This document shows positions 18,257 to 25,928 of a stretch of DNA of 64,000 bases, in pieces (position 1 is the first letter of the stretch; every line of letters starts with the position of its first letter). The stretch spans positions 186,001 through 250,000 of the forward strand of contig NZ_JANFLU010000010.1 in NCBI RefSeq assembly GCF_024385525.1, given 5' to 3'. Source of the stretch: Arthrobacter sp. zg-Y238 (GTDB lineage: Bacteria > Actinomycetota > Actinomycetes > Actinomycetales > Micrococcaceae). The position numbers and the translations under genes were made by a program. The notes below the pieces were generated by a model. That model was not told where the DNA came from. It ran no database searches and saw nothing but the letters and a program-made list of their open reading frames with translations.

Positions 18257-18565
18257 CTAGCCGCGCAGGGTGTAGCTGCCCTGGGGGCGGCGGTTGAGGT
18301 GTGTGGAGGTGTCCACGTAGCTGCCCAGGTTGCGGGGGCGGGTGAGCGCCCGGCGGCCGGTGGAGACGTAGGTCCCCTCGGCACGCGGGGTGCCCAGCGG
18401 GCAGTCGTAGCGGCTGGTGTAGGTGCCCACTCGACGGGGCTGGGTTGCCGAAGCGGCATGTTCGGCAGAAGCCGTGGGAGCCGGGGTGCTTTCGGCGGCG
18501 GCTGTGCGGGGGGCGGCGGTTTCGGTGGTGGCCGCGGCGGTGTTTCGGTTGAGCAAGGTAGTCAT
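18257..18565 (-). CDS. Small repeat-containing protein, unknown
   Basis: 102 residues. The first 45 are Ala/Thr-rich and probably disordered. The second half holds four short repeats of the form GTY/GSY followed by S/T/D: GTYTSRYD, GTYVSTG, GSYVDTS, GSYTLRG, with basic linkers in between. A good ribosome site (GAGGAG, 8 nt from the ATG) supports expression. No family is recognised and no catalytic motif is seen. It lies 125 nt from the FurA-like gene, same strand. Confidence 0.7.
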   Translation of the reverse strand: MTTLLNRNTAAATTETAAPRTAAAESTPAPTASAEHAASATQPRRVGTYTSRYDCPLGTPRAEGTYVSTGRRALTRPRNLGSYVDTSTHLNRRPQGSYTLRG

Positions 18566-18690
18566 GGGTGTCTCCTCAGTTGACGCTTGGGGTGAGACTC
18601 GGGCCGCGGCGGCAGGTTTTTGGGCAGCGTTCAGCCCGGGATGTGTCGCCGTTGATTGGTGCCCGCCGTAGGTATGGGCGGTGGTGCGCG

Positions 18691-19143
18691 TTAGCGGGCG
18701 GAGGAATCCGCCTGCTTGGCGCAGGTGCTGCAGATGCCGCTGAAGGTTACTTCGGCAGCCAGTACGGTAAAGCCGGAGTCGTCCGACGGGGTCAGGCAGG
18801 GTGCCTGGCCAATGACGCAGTCGACGTCCTTGATGGCTCCGCAGCGGATGCAGACCAGGTGGTGGTGGTTATCCCCCACCCGCGACTCGTACAGTGCCGG
18901 CGAACCGGCGGGCTCCACCCGCCTGGCCAGTCCGGCCTCGGTAAAGGCGGACAGGATGCCGTAGACGGCCTGCGCGGAAATGCCCGGCAGTTCCGCTCGG
19001 ACGGAAGCCAGGACCTTGTCGGCGCTGGAATGCGGTTCCCGCTGCAGTGCTCCCAGCACTGCAGCGCGCTGTGACGTGGCTTTCAGCCCCGCTGACCGGA
19101 TGTTTCCGGCCAGGGTTTCTGCTGTTTCCGCCGCGTTCTGCAT
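18691..19143 (-). CDS. furA: Fur-family regulator, FurA/CatR-like
   Basis: 150 residues from the ATG at 19143. The winged helix (about 10-75) has SAQAVYGILSAFTEAGLARRVEP. The dimerisation part has GDNHHHLVCIRCGAIKDVDCVIGQAPCL and a C-terminal CSTC pair for structural zinc. The spacing and wording match mycobacterial/Streptomyces FurA-CatR, which senses peroxide or iron and represses katG. Here the neighbour is not a catalase gene. The track-style longer frame upstream has no ribosome site. A 27-bp palindrome overlaps its promoter and suggests autoregulation. Confidence 0.85.
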   Translation of the reverse strand: MQNAAETAETLAGNIRSAGLKATSQRAAVLGALQREPHSSADKVLASVRAELPGISAQAVYGILSAFTEAGLARRVEPAGSPALYESRVGDNHHHLVCIRCGAIKDVDCVIGQAPCLTPSDDSGFTVLAAEVTFSGICSTCAKQADSSAR

Positions 19144-19150
19144 ACCTAAA

Positions 19151-19185
19151 ACACTAACAGTTGTTTTGATTGCCTCAAGACAACT
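19151..19185 (-). promoter_or_regulatory. Promoter and Fur-type operator of the FurA-like gene
   Basis: An inverted repeat with arms AGTTGTTTTGA (19159-19169) and TCAAGACAACT (19175-19185) and one mismatch. On the minus strand a -35-like TTGAGG (19173-19178) lies inside it, 16 bp from a -10-like TAGTGT (19151-19156). The start codon is only 7 nt after the -10, so the transcript is probably leaderless. Confidence 0.65.
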
Positions 19186-19303
19186 ATGGCCCTTTTGCGC
19201 TGTGATTCCGGACGCTGTGACCGCCGCCGCAAGAAGGCGTTGACGCTGGCGAAATGCTTTAGTTTCCTTGGGTACCGAGTGCTTATCAACCAAAGGAGCC
19301 GGC

Positions 19304-19756
19304 TTGCGGAAGTCCACGGCGGCAGTCTGGGAGGCCGTACACGCTGAGCGGCGGCGTCTCGCTGCGGACCTCTCCCCGCTGCGGGCCGAACAGTGGGAGG
19401 TGCCCTCGCTCTGTCCCGGGTGGAGCGTCCATGATGTCCTGGCCCATCTCGTTGACACGGCACGCACCGGCAGGGTTGGCTTCGTACGCGGAATGCTCGG
19501 CGCACGCCTGAATTTCGACCGCCTGCCCCTCGGCCTCGTCGGAAGCTATCCGGAACCCGCGGTTGTCCAGGCCCTTGCCTACCAGGTCCGGACCCCGGTT
19601 GCGTTCGGCGGAGGACGCGAGCGGGCTGCGGGCCTGCGGTTGGTCGACCGGCGCACCGGGACGGCGTGGGGCGCCGGCACCGAGATCGAAGCCGATGCCC
19701 TGGACCTGCTGCTCACCGTGTCCGGGCGCCCCGTGGAGCTCGACCCGCCCGGATAG
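19304..19756 (+). CDS. MDMPI/DinB-fold protein with internal deletion (mycothiol maleylpyruvate isomerase family)
   Basis: 150 residues from TTG 19304, chosen because AAAGGAG lies 6 nt upstream. The N-terminal part has WEVPSLCPGWSVHDVLAHL, the family's first metal-site helix. The C-terminal part has RTPVAFGGGRERAAGLRLV and LLLTVSGRP. Family proteins are normally about 200-210 residues; here NFDR runs directly into LPLGLVGSYPE, skipping about 55-60 residues that usually carry the E-x-x-x-H (VHGxDI) metal ligands. The frame is intact, so it may be a non-catalytic form or a decayed gene. Gene order gives no substrate. Confidence 0.75.
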   Translation: MRKSTAAVWEAVHAERRRLAADLSPLRAEQWEVPSLCPGWSVHDVLAHLVDTARTGRVGFVRGMLGARLNFDRLPLGLVGSYPEPAVVQALAYQVRTPVAFGGGRERAAGLRLVDRRTGTAWGAGTEIEADALDLLLTVSGRPVELDPPG

Positions 19757-19803
19757 GGGACGATGGAAAGGAAAGTAGTACATCACCGTAAGGACGAGGG
19801 ACC

Positions 19804-20268
19804 ATGGGCACTTTGAAAGAGCAGCTGCAGGCGGACATGAAGACGCACATGAAGTCGGGCAACCGTGTGGCCCTGACCACCGTGCGCAACGTACTGGGCG
19901 AAATCACTACCCGGGAGAAGTCGGGGAAGACGCCGGTGGAGCTCGACGACGTCCAGATCGTGTCCCTGCTGCAGAAGGAAGCAGCCAAGCGCCGCGATAC
20001 CGCCGGGATCTACACGGCGGCCGGTGAGACCGAGCGTGCTGCCGCCGAGGCGGCCGAGGCGGAAATCATCGAAGCCTACCTGCCCGCTCCCCTGACCCGG
20101 GCCGACGTGGAAGCCATTGTGGATGAAGCAATCGCGGATCTGCGTGCCGGCGGGGAAGAGCCGTCGATGCGGCAGATGGGACAGGTCATGAAGCCCGTCA
20201 CCGCGAAGGTGGCCGGACGGTTTGACGGCAAGACCGTGAGCGAGATCGTCCGTTCCCGACTCGCCTAG
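19804..20268 (+). CDS. GatB/YqeY-domain protein
   Basis: 154 residues, the full length of stand-alone YqeY proteins. It opens with MGTLKEQLQADMKTHMKSGNRVALTTVRNVLGEI and ends with RQMGQVMKPVTAKVAGRFDGKTVSEIV, the tRNA-binding tail domain also found at the end of GatB. It probably assists tRNA-dependent amidation or aminoacyl-tRNA handling, but its role is not proven in the family. It lies 47 nt after the MDMPI-like gene on the same strand. Confidence 0.93.
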   Translation: MGTLKEQLQADMKTHMKSGNRVALTTVRNVLGEITTREKSGKTPVELDDVQIVSLLQKEAAKRRDTAGIYTAAGETERAAAEAAEAEIIEAYLPAPLTRADVEAIVDEAIADLRAGGEEPSMRQMGQVMKPVTAKVAGRFDGKTVSEIVRSRLA

Positions 20269-20334
20269 CGGCAGCCGGTCCCACTGCTACTCTGGTTGCT
20301 GAACGCTCATTCCGCTGATCATCCGGAGGTACAG

Positions 20335-20925
20335 GTGCCCGCAACAGGTACGGGCCAGCGCCTGCTGGATTCCGCCACGGAGGCCTTCGCGGCGAAGGGT
20401 TTCCACGGCACCACCACCCGCGACATCGCCACGGCCGCCGGGGTCACCCCCGGCGCCGTCTATGTCCACCACCGTTCCAAGGAAGAGCTGCTCTACAGCA
20501 TTTCCCGCCTCGGACACGAGCGCACCCTGGAACTGGTCCGTTCCGGTGCCGCTTCAAGCAGCGATCCGGTGCAGCAGATCTCGACCATGGTGCGCGACTT
20601 CGTCCAGTGGCAGGCAGCCAACCGCACCAAGTCCAGCGTGGTGAACTTCGAGCTTGCCGCCCTCACGGAGGACCACCGGGCCGAGGTGCTGAAGATCCGC
20701 CGGTCCGTGGACGCGGAGTTCCGGACCGTCGTCGACCGCGGACGGCAGGAAGGCCTGTTCGATATCGAGGACACCGGCCTTGCCGTCCTGGCCCTGCTCT
20801 CCCTCTGCGTGGACGTGGCGCGTTGGTACCGCAGCGACGGACGGCAGACCGCGGCCGGCATCGGGGAACACCACAGCCGGTTGGCGCTGCGGATGCTGGG
20901 CGCCGCCGTACCCGCGGAGCCCTAG
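20335..20925 (+). CDS. TetR/AcrR-family regulator
   Basis: 196 residues from GTG 20335, which has GGAGG 5 nt upstream. The HTH is TTTRDIATAAGVTPGAVYVHHRSKEEL (about 24-50). The C-terminal domain resembles regulators of acyl-CoA metabolism (for example the KstR2/FadR-like groups). The position between YqeY and a group with an acyl-CoA dehydrogenase makes control of that gene plausible; a palindrome lies upstream of the dehydrogenase. Confidence 0.88.
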   Translation: MPATGTGQRLLDSATEAFAAKGFHGTTTRDIATAAGVTPGAVYVHHRSKEELLYSISRLGHERTLELVRSGAASSSDPVQQISTMVRDFVQWQAANRTKSSVVNFELAALTEDHRAEVLKIRRSVDAEFRTVVDRGRQEGLFDIEDTGLAVLALLSLCVDVARWYRSDGRQTAAGIGEHHSRLALRMLGAAVPAEP

Positions 20926-20990
20926 CCCTGTTATCCGCCTCGGGGTGCCCGGCATACTGGAAGCCCGAACCTCAACAAGCGAGGTGCAGC

Positions 20991-21812
20991 ATGGCTGAAC
21001 CGACAACGCTGGTCTCCGGGATCGGCATGGGTGAATCCGCCCGCTGGCACGCCGACGAACTTTGGTTCGCGGACTGGACGGCGGGGACCATCTCCGCACT
21101 GAGCCCGGACGGGGACGTGCGGCGGGTGACGGCGGTGCCGTCCTTCCCCATCAGCTTTGACTGGCTGCCGGACGGGCGGATGGCCGTGGTCTCCGGGACG
21201 GACCGAACCGTCTTCCTGGAAATTCCCAATGCAGGACTGGTCCCGCACGCGGATTTGAGCGGACTGTCGGACCACCCCTGGAACGAGATTGCCGTGCACC
21301 CTTCCGGCAACATCTATGTGAACGGCTTGGGCTACGACTATTCGGCCGACCCGCAGAGCAGCGGGATCGTCGCGCTCATCCGGCCGGACGGCTCAGTGGT
21401 GCAGGTGGCTGACGGCCTGGCATTCCCCAACGGCATGCTGGTCTCCGACGACGGCGCCAGCCTCGTGGTCGCCGAGTCCCACGCCGGCCGCCTGACGTCC
21501 TTCGCTATTGCCGACGACGGCGCCCTCACGCCTGCCGGGGAATGGGCAGCGGTCTCGGGCAGCGCCCCCGACGGCATCTGCTGGGACGGCACCGGAGGCA
21601 TCTGGTTCGCCGAAGTGCCCGGCGAACGCTGCGTCCGGGTCCGGGAGGGCGGGACCGTGCTGGAAACGGTGCAGCTGGACCAGGGCTGCTTCTCCTGCGC
21701 CATCGGAGGCAACGACGGCGGACTGCTGTTTATGCTGACCGCCCAGTGGCCGGCGGTGATGGATCCGGCCACCCCCGGCACCGGGCAGGTCCTGGGCCTG
21801 CGGGTCCGCTGA
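20991..21812 (+). CDS. SMP-30/gluconolactonase-family hydrolase
   Basis: 273 residues forming a six-bladed beta-propeller. Metal and active-site features are GESARW near residue 14, the central WNEIAVHPSGNIYVN, FPNGMLVSDDGASLVVAES and SAPDGICWDGTGGIWFAEV. The family hydrolyses lactones (gluconolactone and relatives) with a divalent metal. It follows the TetR gene by 65 nt. It is convergent with the acyl-CoA dehydrogenase (34 nt). Confidence 0.88.
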   Translation: MAEPTTLVSGIGMGESARWHADELWFADWTAGTISALSPDGDVRRVTAVPSFPISFDWLPDGRMAVVSGTDRTVFLEIPNAGLVPHADLSGLSDHPWNEIAVHPSGNIYVNGLGYDYSADPQSSGIVALIRPDGSVVQVADGLAFPNGMLVSDDGASLVVAESHAGRLTSFAIADDGALTPAGEWAAVSGSAPDGICWDGTGGIWFAEVPGERCVRVREGGTVLETVQLDQGCFSCAIGGNDGGLLFMLTAQWPAVMDPATPGTGQVLGLRVR

Positions 21813-21846
21813 CGCCGCTGACCCGAGAAGCAGCCGCCGAGCCGCC

Positions 21847-23076
21847 TTAAGCGAACGCGGACAGCCCGGTAATGTGCCGGCCCAGGATCAGTGACTGCAT
21901 GGAATCGGTGCCCTCATAGGTGAACACCACCTCCATATCGGTCAGGTGCCGGGCCACATGGTTCTCCAGGAGCAGGCCGTTGCCGCCCATGATGTCGCGG
22001 GCCTCCGAGCAGACCCAGCGGCCCTGCCGGGCGGCGAACATCTTGGCCATGGATGCCATGGGGCCGGTCATCTTTCCCTGGTCGCCAAGCTCGTTGAGGC
22101 GGAAACAGGTCAGCTTGATCGCGGTGACCTGGGCAAGCATGTTCGCAAGCTTGTTCTGCACCAGCTGGAACCCGGCAAGGGGCTGACCGAACTGCACCCG
22201 GTCCTTGGCATACGCCACGGCAATCTCGTAGGCGGCCACGGCGTGCCCCAGCGCTTCCCACGCGACTCCCCCGCGGGTGGCCGCCAGCACCTTGTTGACG
22301 TCCTTGAACGAGTTGCAGTTTGCCAGGCGGTTTTCCGCGGGAATGCGGAGGTCCTCAATGACGATGTCCGGCTGCAGCACGGCCCGCTTGCCGATCTTGC
22401 CGGTGATTACGGTCGCCTGGTAGCCGGCGGGGTGGTTGCCGTCGGCATCCTTTTCCATCACGAACGCCTTGACTGCACCGTCAGCTTCGTCGCGGGCATA
22501 AATGATCACGATGTCGGCAAAGCTGGCGTTGCCGATCCACCGCTTGTTGCCGTTCAGAATGTAGGAATCGCCCTCCCGGCGGGCGGTGGTTTCCAGCGAC
22601 ACCGAATCGGACCCGTGGGTGGGCTCGGTCAGGGCAAACGCGCCGATCTTCTCGAACCTGGCCATGGCGGGCAGCCAGCGCTGCTTCTGTTCCTCGCTGC
22701 CAAGCATGTCGATGCTGCCCATCGCCAGGCCGGAGTGCACGCCGAAGAACGTGTTGATGGAACCGTCGCCCCGGGCAAGCTCGGCCGCGGCGGTGGAGGC
22801 GGCCAGCCGGCTCATCCCCGGGCAGCCGTGCCCCTTGATGGTGCCGCCGGCGATGTTCAGCGCGGCCAGCTTGGGCACGAGCTCGTACGGGACCTCTGCC
22901 CGCTCCCAGTAGTCGTTGATGACCGGCAGCAGATCGTTGTCAACGAACGCCCGGACCCGGTCCCGCACGTCGCGGGCCTCGTCGTCCAGCAGTTCGTCGA
23001 GAAGGTAAAGGTCAGCGTCGACGTCGCCCACTGCGGTGGGGTCGAAGGCTGGGCGCGCGGTCTGCGTGACGGTCAT
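21847..23076 (-). CDS. Acyl-CoA dehydrogenase, glutaryl-CoA dehydrogenase-like
   Basis: 409 residues. FAD and substrate motifs include GAFALTEPTHGSDSVSLETTA, NGNKRWIGNASFADI and, near the C terminus, FTYEGTDSMQSLILGRHITG with the catalytic glutamate. This tail is most like the glutaryl-CoA dehydrogenase/ACOX4 branch. It catalyses alpha,beta-desaturation of an acyl-CoA; the acyl group is not fixed. The ATG follows AGGAG. A palindrome just upstream is a likely TetR-type operator. Confidence 0.9.
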   Translation of the reverse strand: MTVTQTARPAFDPTAVGDVDADLYLLDELLDDEARDVRDRVRAFVDNDLLPVINDYWERAEVPYELVPKLAALNIAGGTIKGHGCPGMSRLAASTAAAELARGDGSINTFFGVHSGLAMGSIDMLGSEEQKQRWLPAMARFEKIGAFALTEPTHGSDSVSLETTARREGDSYILNGNKRWIGNASFADIVIIYARDEADGAVKAFVMEKDADGNHPAGYQATVITGKIGKRAVLQPDIVIEDLRIPAENRLANCNSFKDVNKVLAATRGGVAWEALGHAVAAYEIAVAYAKDRVQFGQPLAGFQLVQNKLANMLAQVTAIKLTCFRLNELGDQGKMTGPMASMAKMFAARQGRWVCSEARDIMGGNGLLLENHVARHLTDMEVVFTYEGTDSMQSLILGRHITGLSAFA

Positions 23077-23096
23077 GGGGGCTCCTGACGGAAGGG

Positions 23097-23118
23097 CTAA
23101 CTAATCGTTCATTTAGTA
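23097..23118 (-). promoter_or_regulatory. Candidate operator upstream of the acyl-CoA dehydrogenase
   Basis: An AT-richer palindrome with arms ACTAA (23100-23104) and TTAGT (23113-23117) around TCGTTCAT, in the 20-40 nt before the dehydrogenase start. It resembles TetR-family sites of fatty-acid regulators (TAAnnGTTCAnTTA type). The TetR gene at 20335 is the nearest candidate. Confidence 0.45.
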
Positions 23119-23152
23119 TGGCGCGGATCACATTAGCGGTCAATGACGGTTT

Positions 23153-24763
23153 TTACCGGGTGGTGGGTTGGCCCGGTGCGCGGTCCGGGCGGCCGGATGC
23201 GCCGGTGCGCAGATGGCCGGCTACCAGTTCGCCGATCAGGACAGCTGTGGCAGCCGGTCCGCGCCGCGGTGCCGTAGGCAGGATCGAGGTATCCGCCACC
23301 CGGAGTCCGTGGATACCGTGGACGCGGCCGAAAGAGTCAACAACGGAATCCGGATCGTGCCGCGGTCCCATTCTGGCCGTTCCGCTCATGTGCAGGGCCG
23401 TACCCAGGTTTGACTCCATCCACTCATCAAGGAGGTGGTCATGAGCCAAGGCGGCCGGCAATGGTTCCGTGATCCGGGCGACCAGTGGCCGGAACGCGCG
23501 GGTCGAAAGGAGGGCTACGGCTGTCCGTACCGCGTAACGCATCCGCTGCCGGTCGGATTCCACGGCCAGGTAGTTGTACTCGAGCCGCGGCTGGACGTCC
23601 GGATTGGCGGACAAAATTGTGAGCCGGCCTCTGGCATGTTCCTCCTGGAGGGCAACCAGGAACTCCAGGTCCTCGCGGTGACCCGCCCGGCCCACCCGCG
23701 AGGTGCCGGCTGACAGCAGATAACTCATCGGCTTCAACATGGGCAGAATTTCCAGGTCACCCGCACCGCTCGCCTGCTGCCCGCCGGCATTGAAATTCAG
23801 GGAGCTTTCCATGATGCGCGGAACCGTGGTGTCCACCACGCCCCGCCGAGGGTTCCACCGGACCGCGACTTCCGGATGGTCGGTGAAACCTGCTCCCACG
23901 CCGGGTCTGTCGGCTGTGACAGGGATGCCTTGGGCCCGCAGGGCCGCTGCCGGCCCGATGCCCGAGAGCAGCAGCAGGTGCGCCGACTGGATGGCACCGG
24001 CGCAGAGCACTATCTCGTTGCCCCGGATTACCGATACTTTCCCCTCTGACTGCACCTCGACGCCCACTGCACGGGCGCCCTCGAAGAGGACCCGGCGGAC
24101 TCTGGTCTGCCCCAGAATGGTCAGGTTCGCGGGGACACCCCGGGACACCAGATAGGTGAGCGCCGTATTGCATCGGAGGCCTCCTGCCACGTTCATGGGT
24201 ACCGGCCCGACGCCGGGCTCACCGTCGGCGTTCTTATCCGGTTCCTCGGGGAACCCTAGTTCCCGGGCGGCCTGATGGAAGGCACGGGTGATGCTGTGGG
24301 ACTGCGGCGGCCGCTGCACCGGCACCGGGCCCGCCGACCCGTGTCCCGGCACGGCCCCGAAGTCCTGGTCCGCTTCGAGTGCCGAATACAGCCTCGTCGC
24401 CTCGGCAAAGGACCACGCCGGTCCTCCCACTCGGGCCCACTGGTCAAAATCCTCCTTGGGTGCACGGACAAAATAGCCCCCGTTCAGCGCCGTCGATCCT
24501 CCGAGGATCCTGCCCCGGGCAATCGAATACGGCCTGCCGGGAGTGAGCTCACCCAGGAAGGACCAGTTGTTGGGATGCCCGGGCATTGCGCCTTGCACAG
24601 TGCCCGCGTCCAGAAGTTCGGAAGGGTATCCGGCGCGGTCTTCCGGAGCCGGACCTGCCTCAATCAGCGCCACCCGGCGGTCCGGATCCTCAGCCACACG
24701 GGCAGCGAGGGGTGCTCCGCTGCCTCCGCCACCCACCACAATCACGTCGTAGTGCTCCGGCAT
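23153..24763 (-). CDS. mftG: Mycofactocin-associated GMC oxidoreductase MftG
   Basis: 536 residues from ATG 24763; an in-frame GTG at 24781, 3 nt after the mftR stop, would add six. The FAD motif is VIVVGGGGSGAPLAARVAEDP at the N terminus. GMC signatures include GRILGGSTALNGG and, at the C terminus, GTARMGPRHDPDSVVDSFGRVHGIHGLRVADTSILP. In mycobacteria MftG is needed for respiratory re-oxidation of reduced mycofactocin. Position next to mftR and the mft operon supports the name over choline dehydrogenase-like annotation. It is transcribed with mftR. Confidence 0.9.
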   Translation of the reverse strand: MPEHYDVIVVGGGGSGAPLAARVAEDPDRRVALIEAGPAPEDRAGYPSELLDAGTVQGAMPGHPNNWSFLGELTPGRPYSIARGRILGGSTALNGGYFVRAPKEDFDQWARVGGPAWSFAEATRLYSALEADQDFGAVPGHGSAGPVPVQRPPQSHSITRAFHQAARELGFPEEPDKNADGEPGVGPVPMNVAGGLRCNTALTYLVSRGVPANLTILGQTRVRRVLFEGARAVGVEVQSEGKVSVIRGNEIVLCAGAIQSAHLLLLSGIGPAAALRAQGIPVTADRPGVGAGFTDHPEVAVRWNPRRGVVDTTVPRIMESSLNFNAGGQQASGAGDLEILPMLKPMSYLLSAGTSRVGRAGHREDLEFLVALQEEHARGRLTILSANPDVQPRLEYNYLAVESDRQRMRYAVRTAVALLSTRAFRPLVARITEPLPAALAHDHLLDEWMESNLGTALHMSGTARMGPRHDPDSVVDSFGRVHGIHGLRVADTSILPTAPRRGPAATAVLIGELVAGHLRTGASGRPDRAPGQPTTR

Positions 24764-24784
24764 GTCCACCCCCATCCGCACCGG

Positions 24785-25402
24785 TTATTCTTCGGTCTGC
24801 CCCTCCAGAACATCCGGAAACAGCTTCAAAGACTCCTGCAGGATCCCGGTAAGTTCCGTGTCCGTTGTTTCCAGCCACTGCTCGTACGCAGCCAGGCACA
24901 AGCCCAGCAGCGCCCAGGCGATCGCCTGTGGCTTGAGGCTGCTCTCCGGCAGATCCAGCCGCTTGCCTGCAAACCTGGCCACCACCTGCCGCCAGGCAGC
25001 GTACCTCAGTGTGGAGTGTGCCAGCAGCGTAGGAACGCCCAGCAGGAGTTCCATCCGCTGCCGGTGATACGGAACCTCCTCGGGCGGCAGCCGGTTGAAC
25101 TCAATGACCGCGTTGCAGAGTGCGCTGGCCAGCGGCACGGTTTCCGGCAGCGAATCCAGGTACCCGTCCATCCGGGCCAGGAGCTCCTCGAAGTCTCCCC
25201 ACGGCAAATCGTTCTTCGACGGAAAGTACCGGAAAAAGGTCCGCCTGCCTATCCCCGCTGCGGCAGCGATCTCATCCACGGTGACCTGGTCAAAACCCTT
25301 CCGGTCAAAGAGGACCAGCGCCGTATGGCTGAGCTCTGCCTTGGAAGTGACCGGTTTCCTGCCGGCTCGTTCCGATTTCCCCAACGCCGCTGCAGTTGCC
25401 AC
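24785..25402 (-). CDS. mftR: Mycofactocin system TetR regulator MftR
   Basis: 205 residues from GTG 25402, preferred because GAAGAGG lies 7 nt upstream; a GTG at 25426 is also in frame. The HTH is FDQVTVDEIAAAAGIGRRTFFRYFPSKND, in the RRTFFRYFPSK form typical of MftR. MftR of mycobacteria represses the mft genes and responds to long-chain acyl-CoA. It is divergent from mftA and followed by mftG after 3-20 nt. A 19-bp palindrome lies between mftR and mftA. Confidence 0.9.
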   Translation of the reverse strand: MATAAALGKSERAGRKPVTSKAELSHTALVLFDRKGFDQVTVDEIAAAAGIGRRTFFRYFPSKNDLPWGDFEELLARMDGYLDSLPETVPLASALCNAVIEFNRLPPEEVPYHRQRMELLLGVPTLLAHSTLRYAAWRQVVARFAGKRLDLPESSLKPQAIAWALLGLCLAAYEQWLETTDTELTGILQESLKLFPDVLEGQTEE

Positions 25403-25418
25403 GAAATTACCTCTTCCC

Positions 25419-25437
25419 AATGGCACTCGGTGCCGTT
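25419..25437. promoter_or_regulatory. Candidate MftR operator between mftR and mftA
   Basis: AATGGCACTCGGTGCCGTT is a palindrome with GGCAC/GTGCC arms, a TCG spacer and matching AA/TT ends. It lies 17 nt upstream of the chosen mftR start and 60 nt upstream of mftA, so one bound dimer could repress both directions. Confidence 0.5.
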
Positions 25438-25496
25438 ACTCTCGCCGGCACACAGAGTATCGCCGCCGAAGCCGGATTCTGCCAGAAGGAGCACCA

Positions 25497-25640
25497 ATGC
25501 GAGCTGCACAAGACCCGATTGCAACCCCGCTCACCGGTTCCGTCCCCGAAGGACCCTTACGCACCGGCGCGGAACCGGAAGCCACGGAGGACCTGCTGCT
25601 GGAGGAAGTCTCCATCGACGGTATGTGCGGCGTTTACTAG
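25497..25640 (+). CDS. mftA: Mycofactocin precursor peptide MftA
   Basis: 47 residues. The C terminus IDGMCGVY is the hallmark of MftA: the terminal Val-Tyr is decarboxylated and cross-linked by MftC, then cut off and turned into the redox cofactor. The acidic leader EATEDLLLEEVS before it is the usual recognition region. A strong ribosome site (AGAAGGAG, 5 nt) precedes the ATG. It begins the plus-strand operon, with mftB starting 12 nt after its stop. Confidence 0.95.
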   Translation: MRAAQDPIATPLTGSVPEGPLRTGAEPEATEDLLLEEVSIDGMCGVY

Positions 25641-25652
25641 GACCGGCGCGGA

Positions 25653-25928
25653 ATGCAGACGTTTGATCTCAACCTCCCCTGGCGGCTGCACCCCCAGGTC
25701 TCGGTCCGTCCGGAACCTTTCGGCGCGCTGCTGTACCACTTCGGCACCCGCCGGCTGTCCTTTCTCAAGGACACGACCCTCCTGGCAATCGTGCAGCAGC
25801 TGCGTACCGAGCCGAGTGCCGGCGCGGCCTGTGCATCCGCCGGCGTCGACCTCGCGGACCTGCCCCGCTACCAGCGGGCCCTGGGCGCACTGGCCTCCTC
25901 AAATATGGTGATCGAGAGGACGCCATGA
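25653..25928 (+). CDS. mftB: Mycofactocin chaperone MftB
   Basis: 91 residues, a RiPP recognition element that binds MftA and presents it to MftC. The sequence reads WRLHPQVSVRPEPFGALLYHFGTRRLSFLKD, the usual MftB opening with the GALLYH...LSFL beta-hairpin of PqqD-like folds. Its stop overlaps the mftC start by 4 nt (ATGA), implying coupled translation. Confidence 0.93.
   Translation: MQTFDLNLPWRLHPQVSVRPEPFGALLYHFGTRRLSFLKDTTLLAIVQQLRTEPSAGAACASAGVDLADLPRYQRALGALASSNMVIERTP

Noticed and set aside
19143-19467. N-terminal extension of the FurA-like protein
   Set aside because: The longer frame has no ribosome site and would run over the Fur operator and promoter; the ATG at 19143 fits Fur family length.
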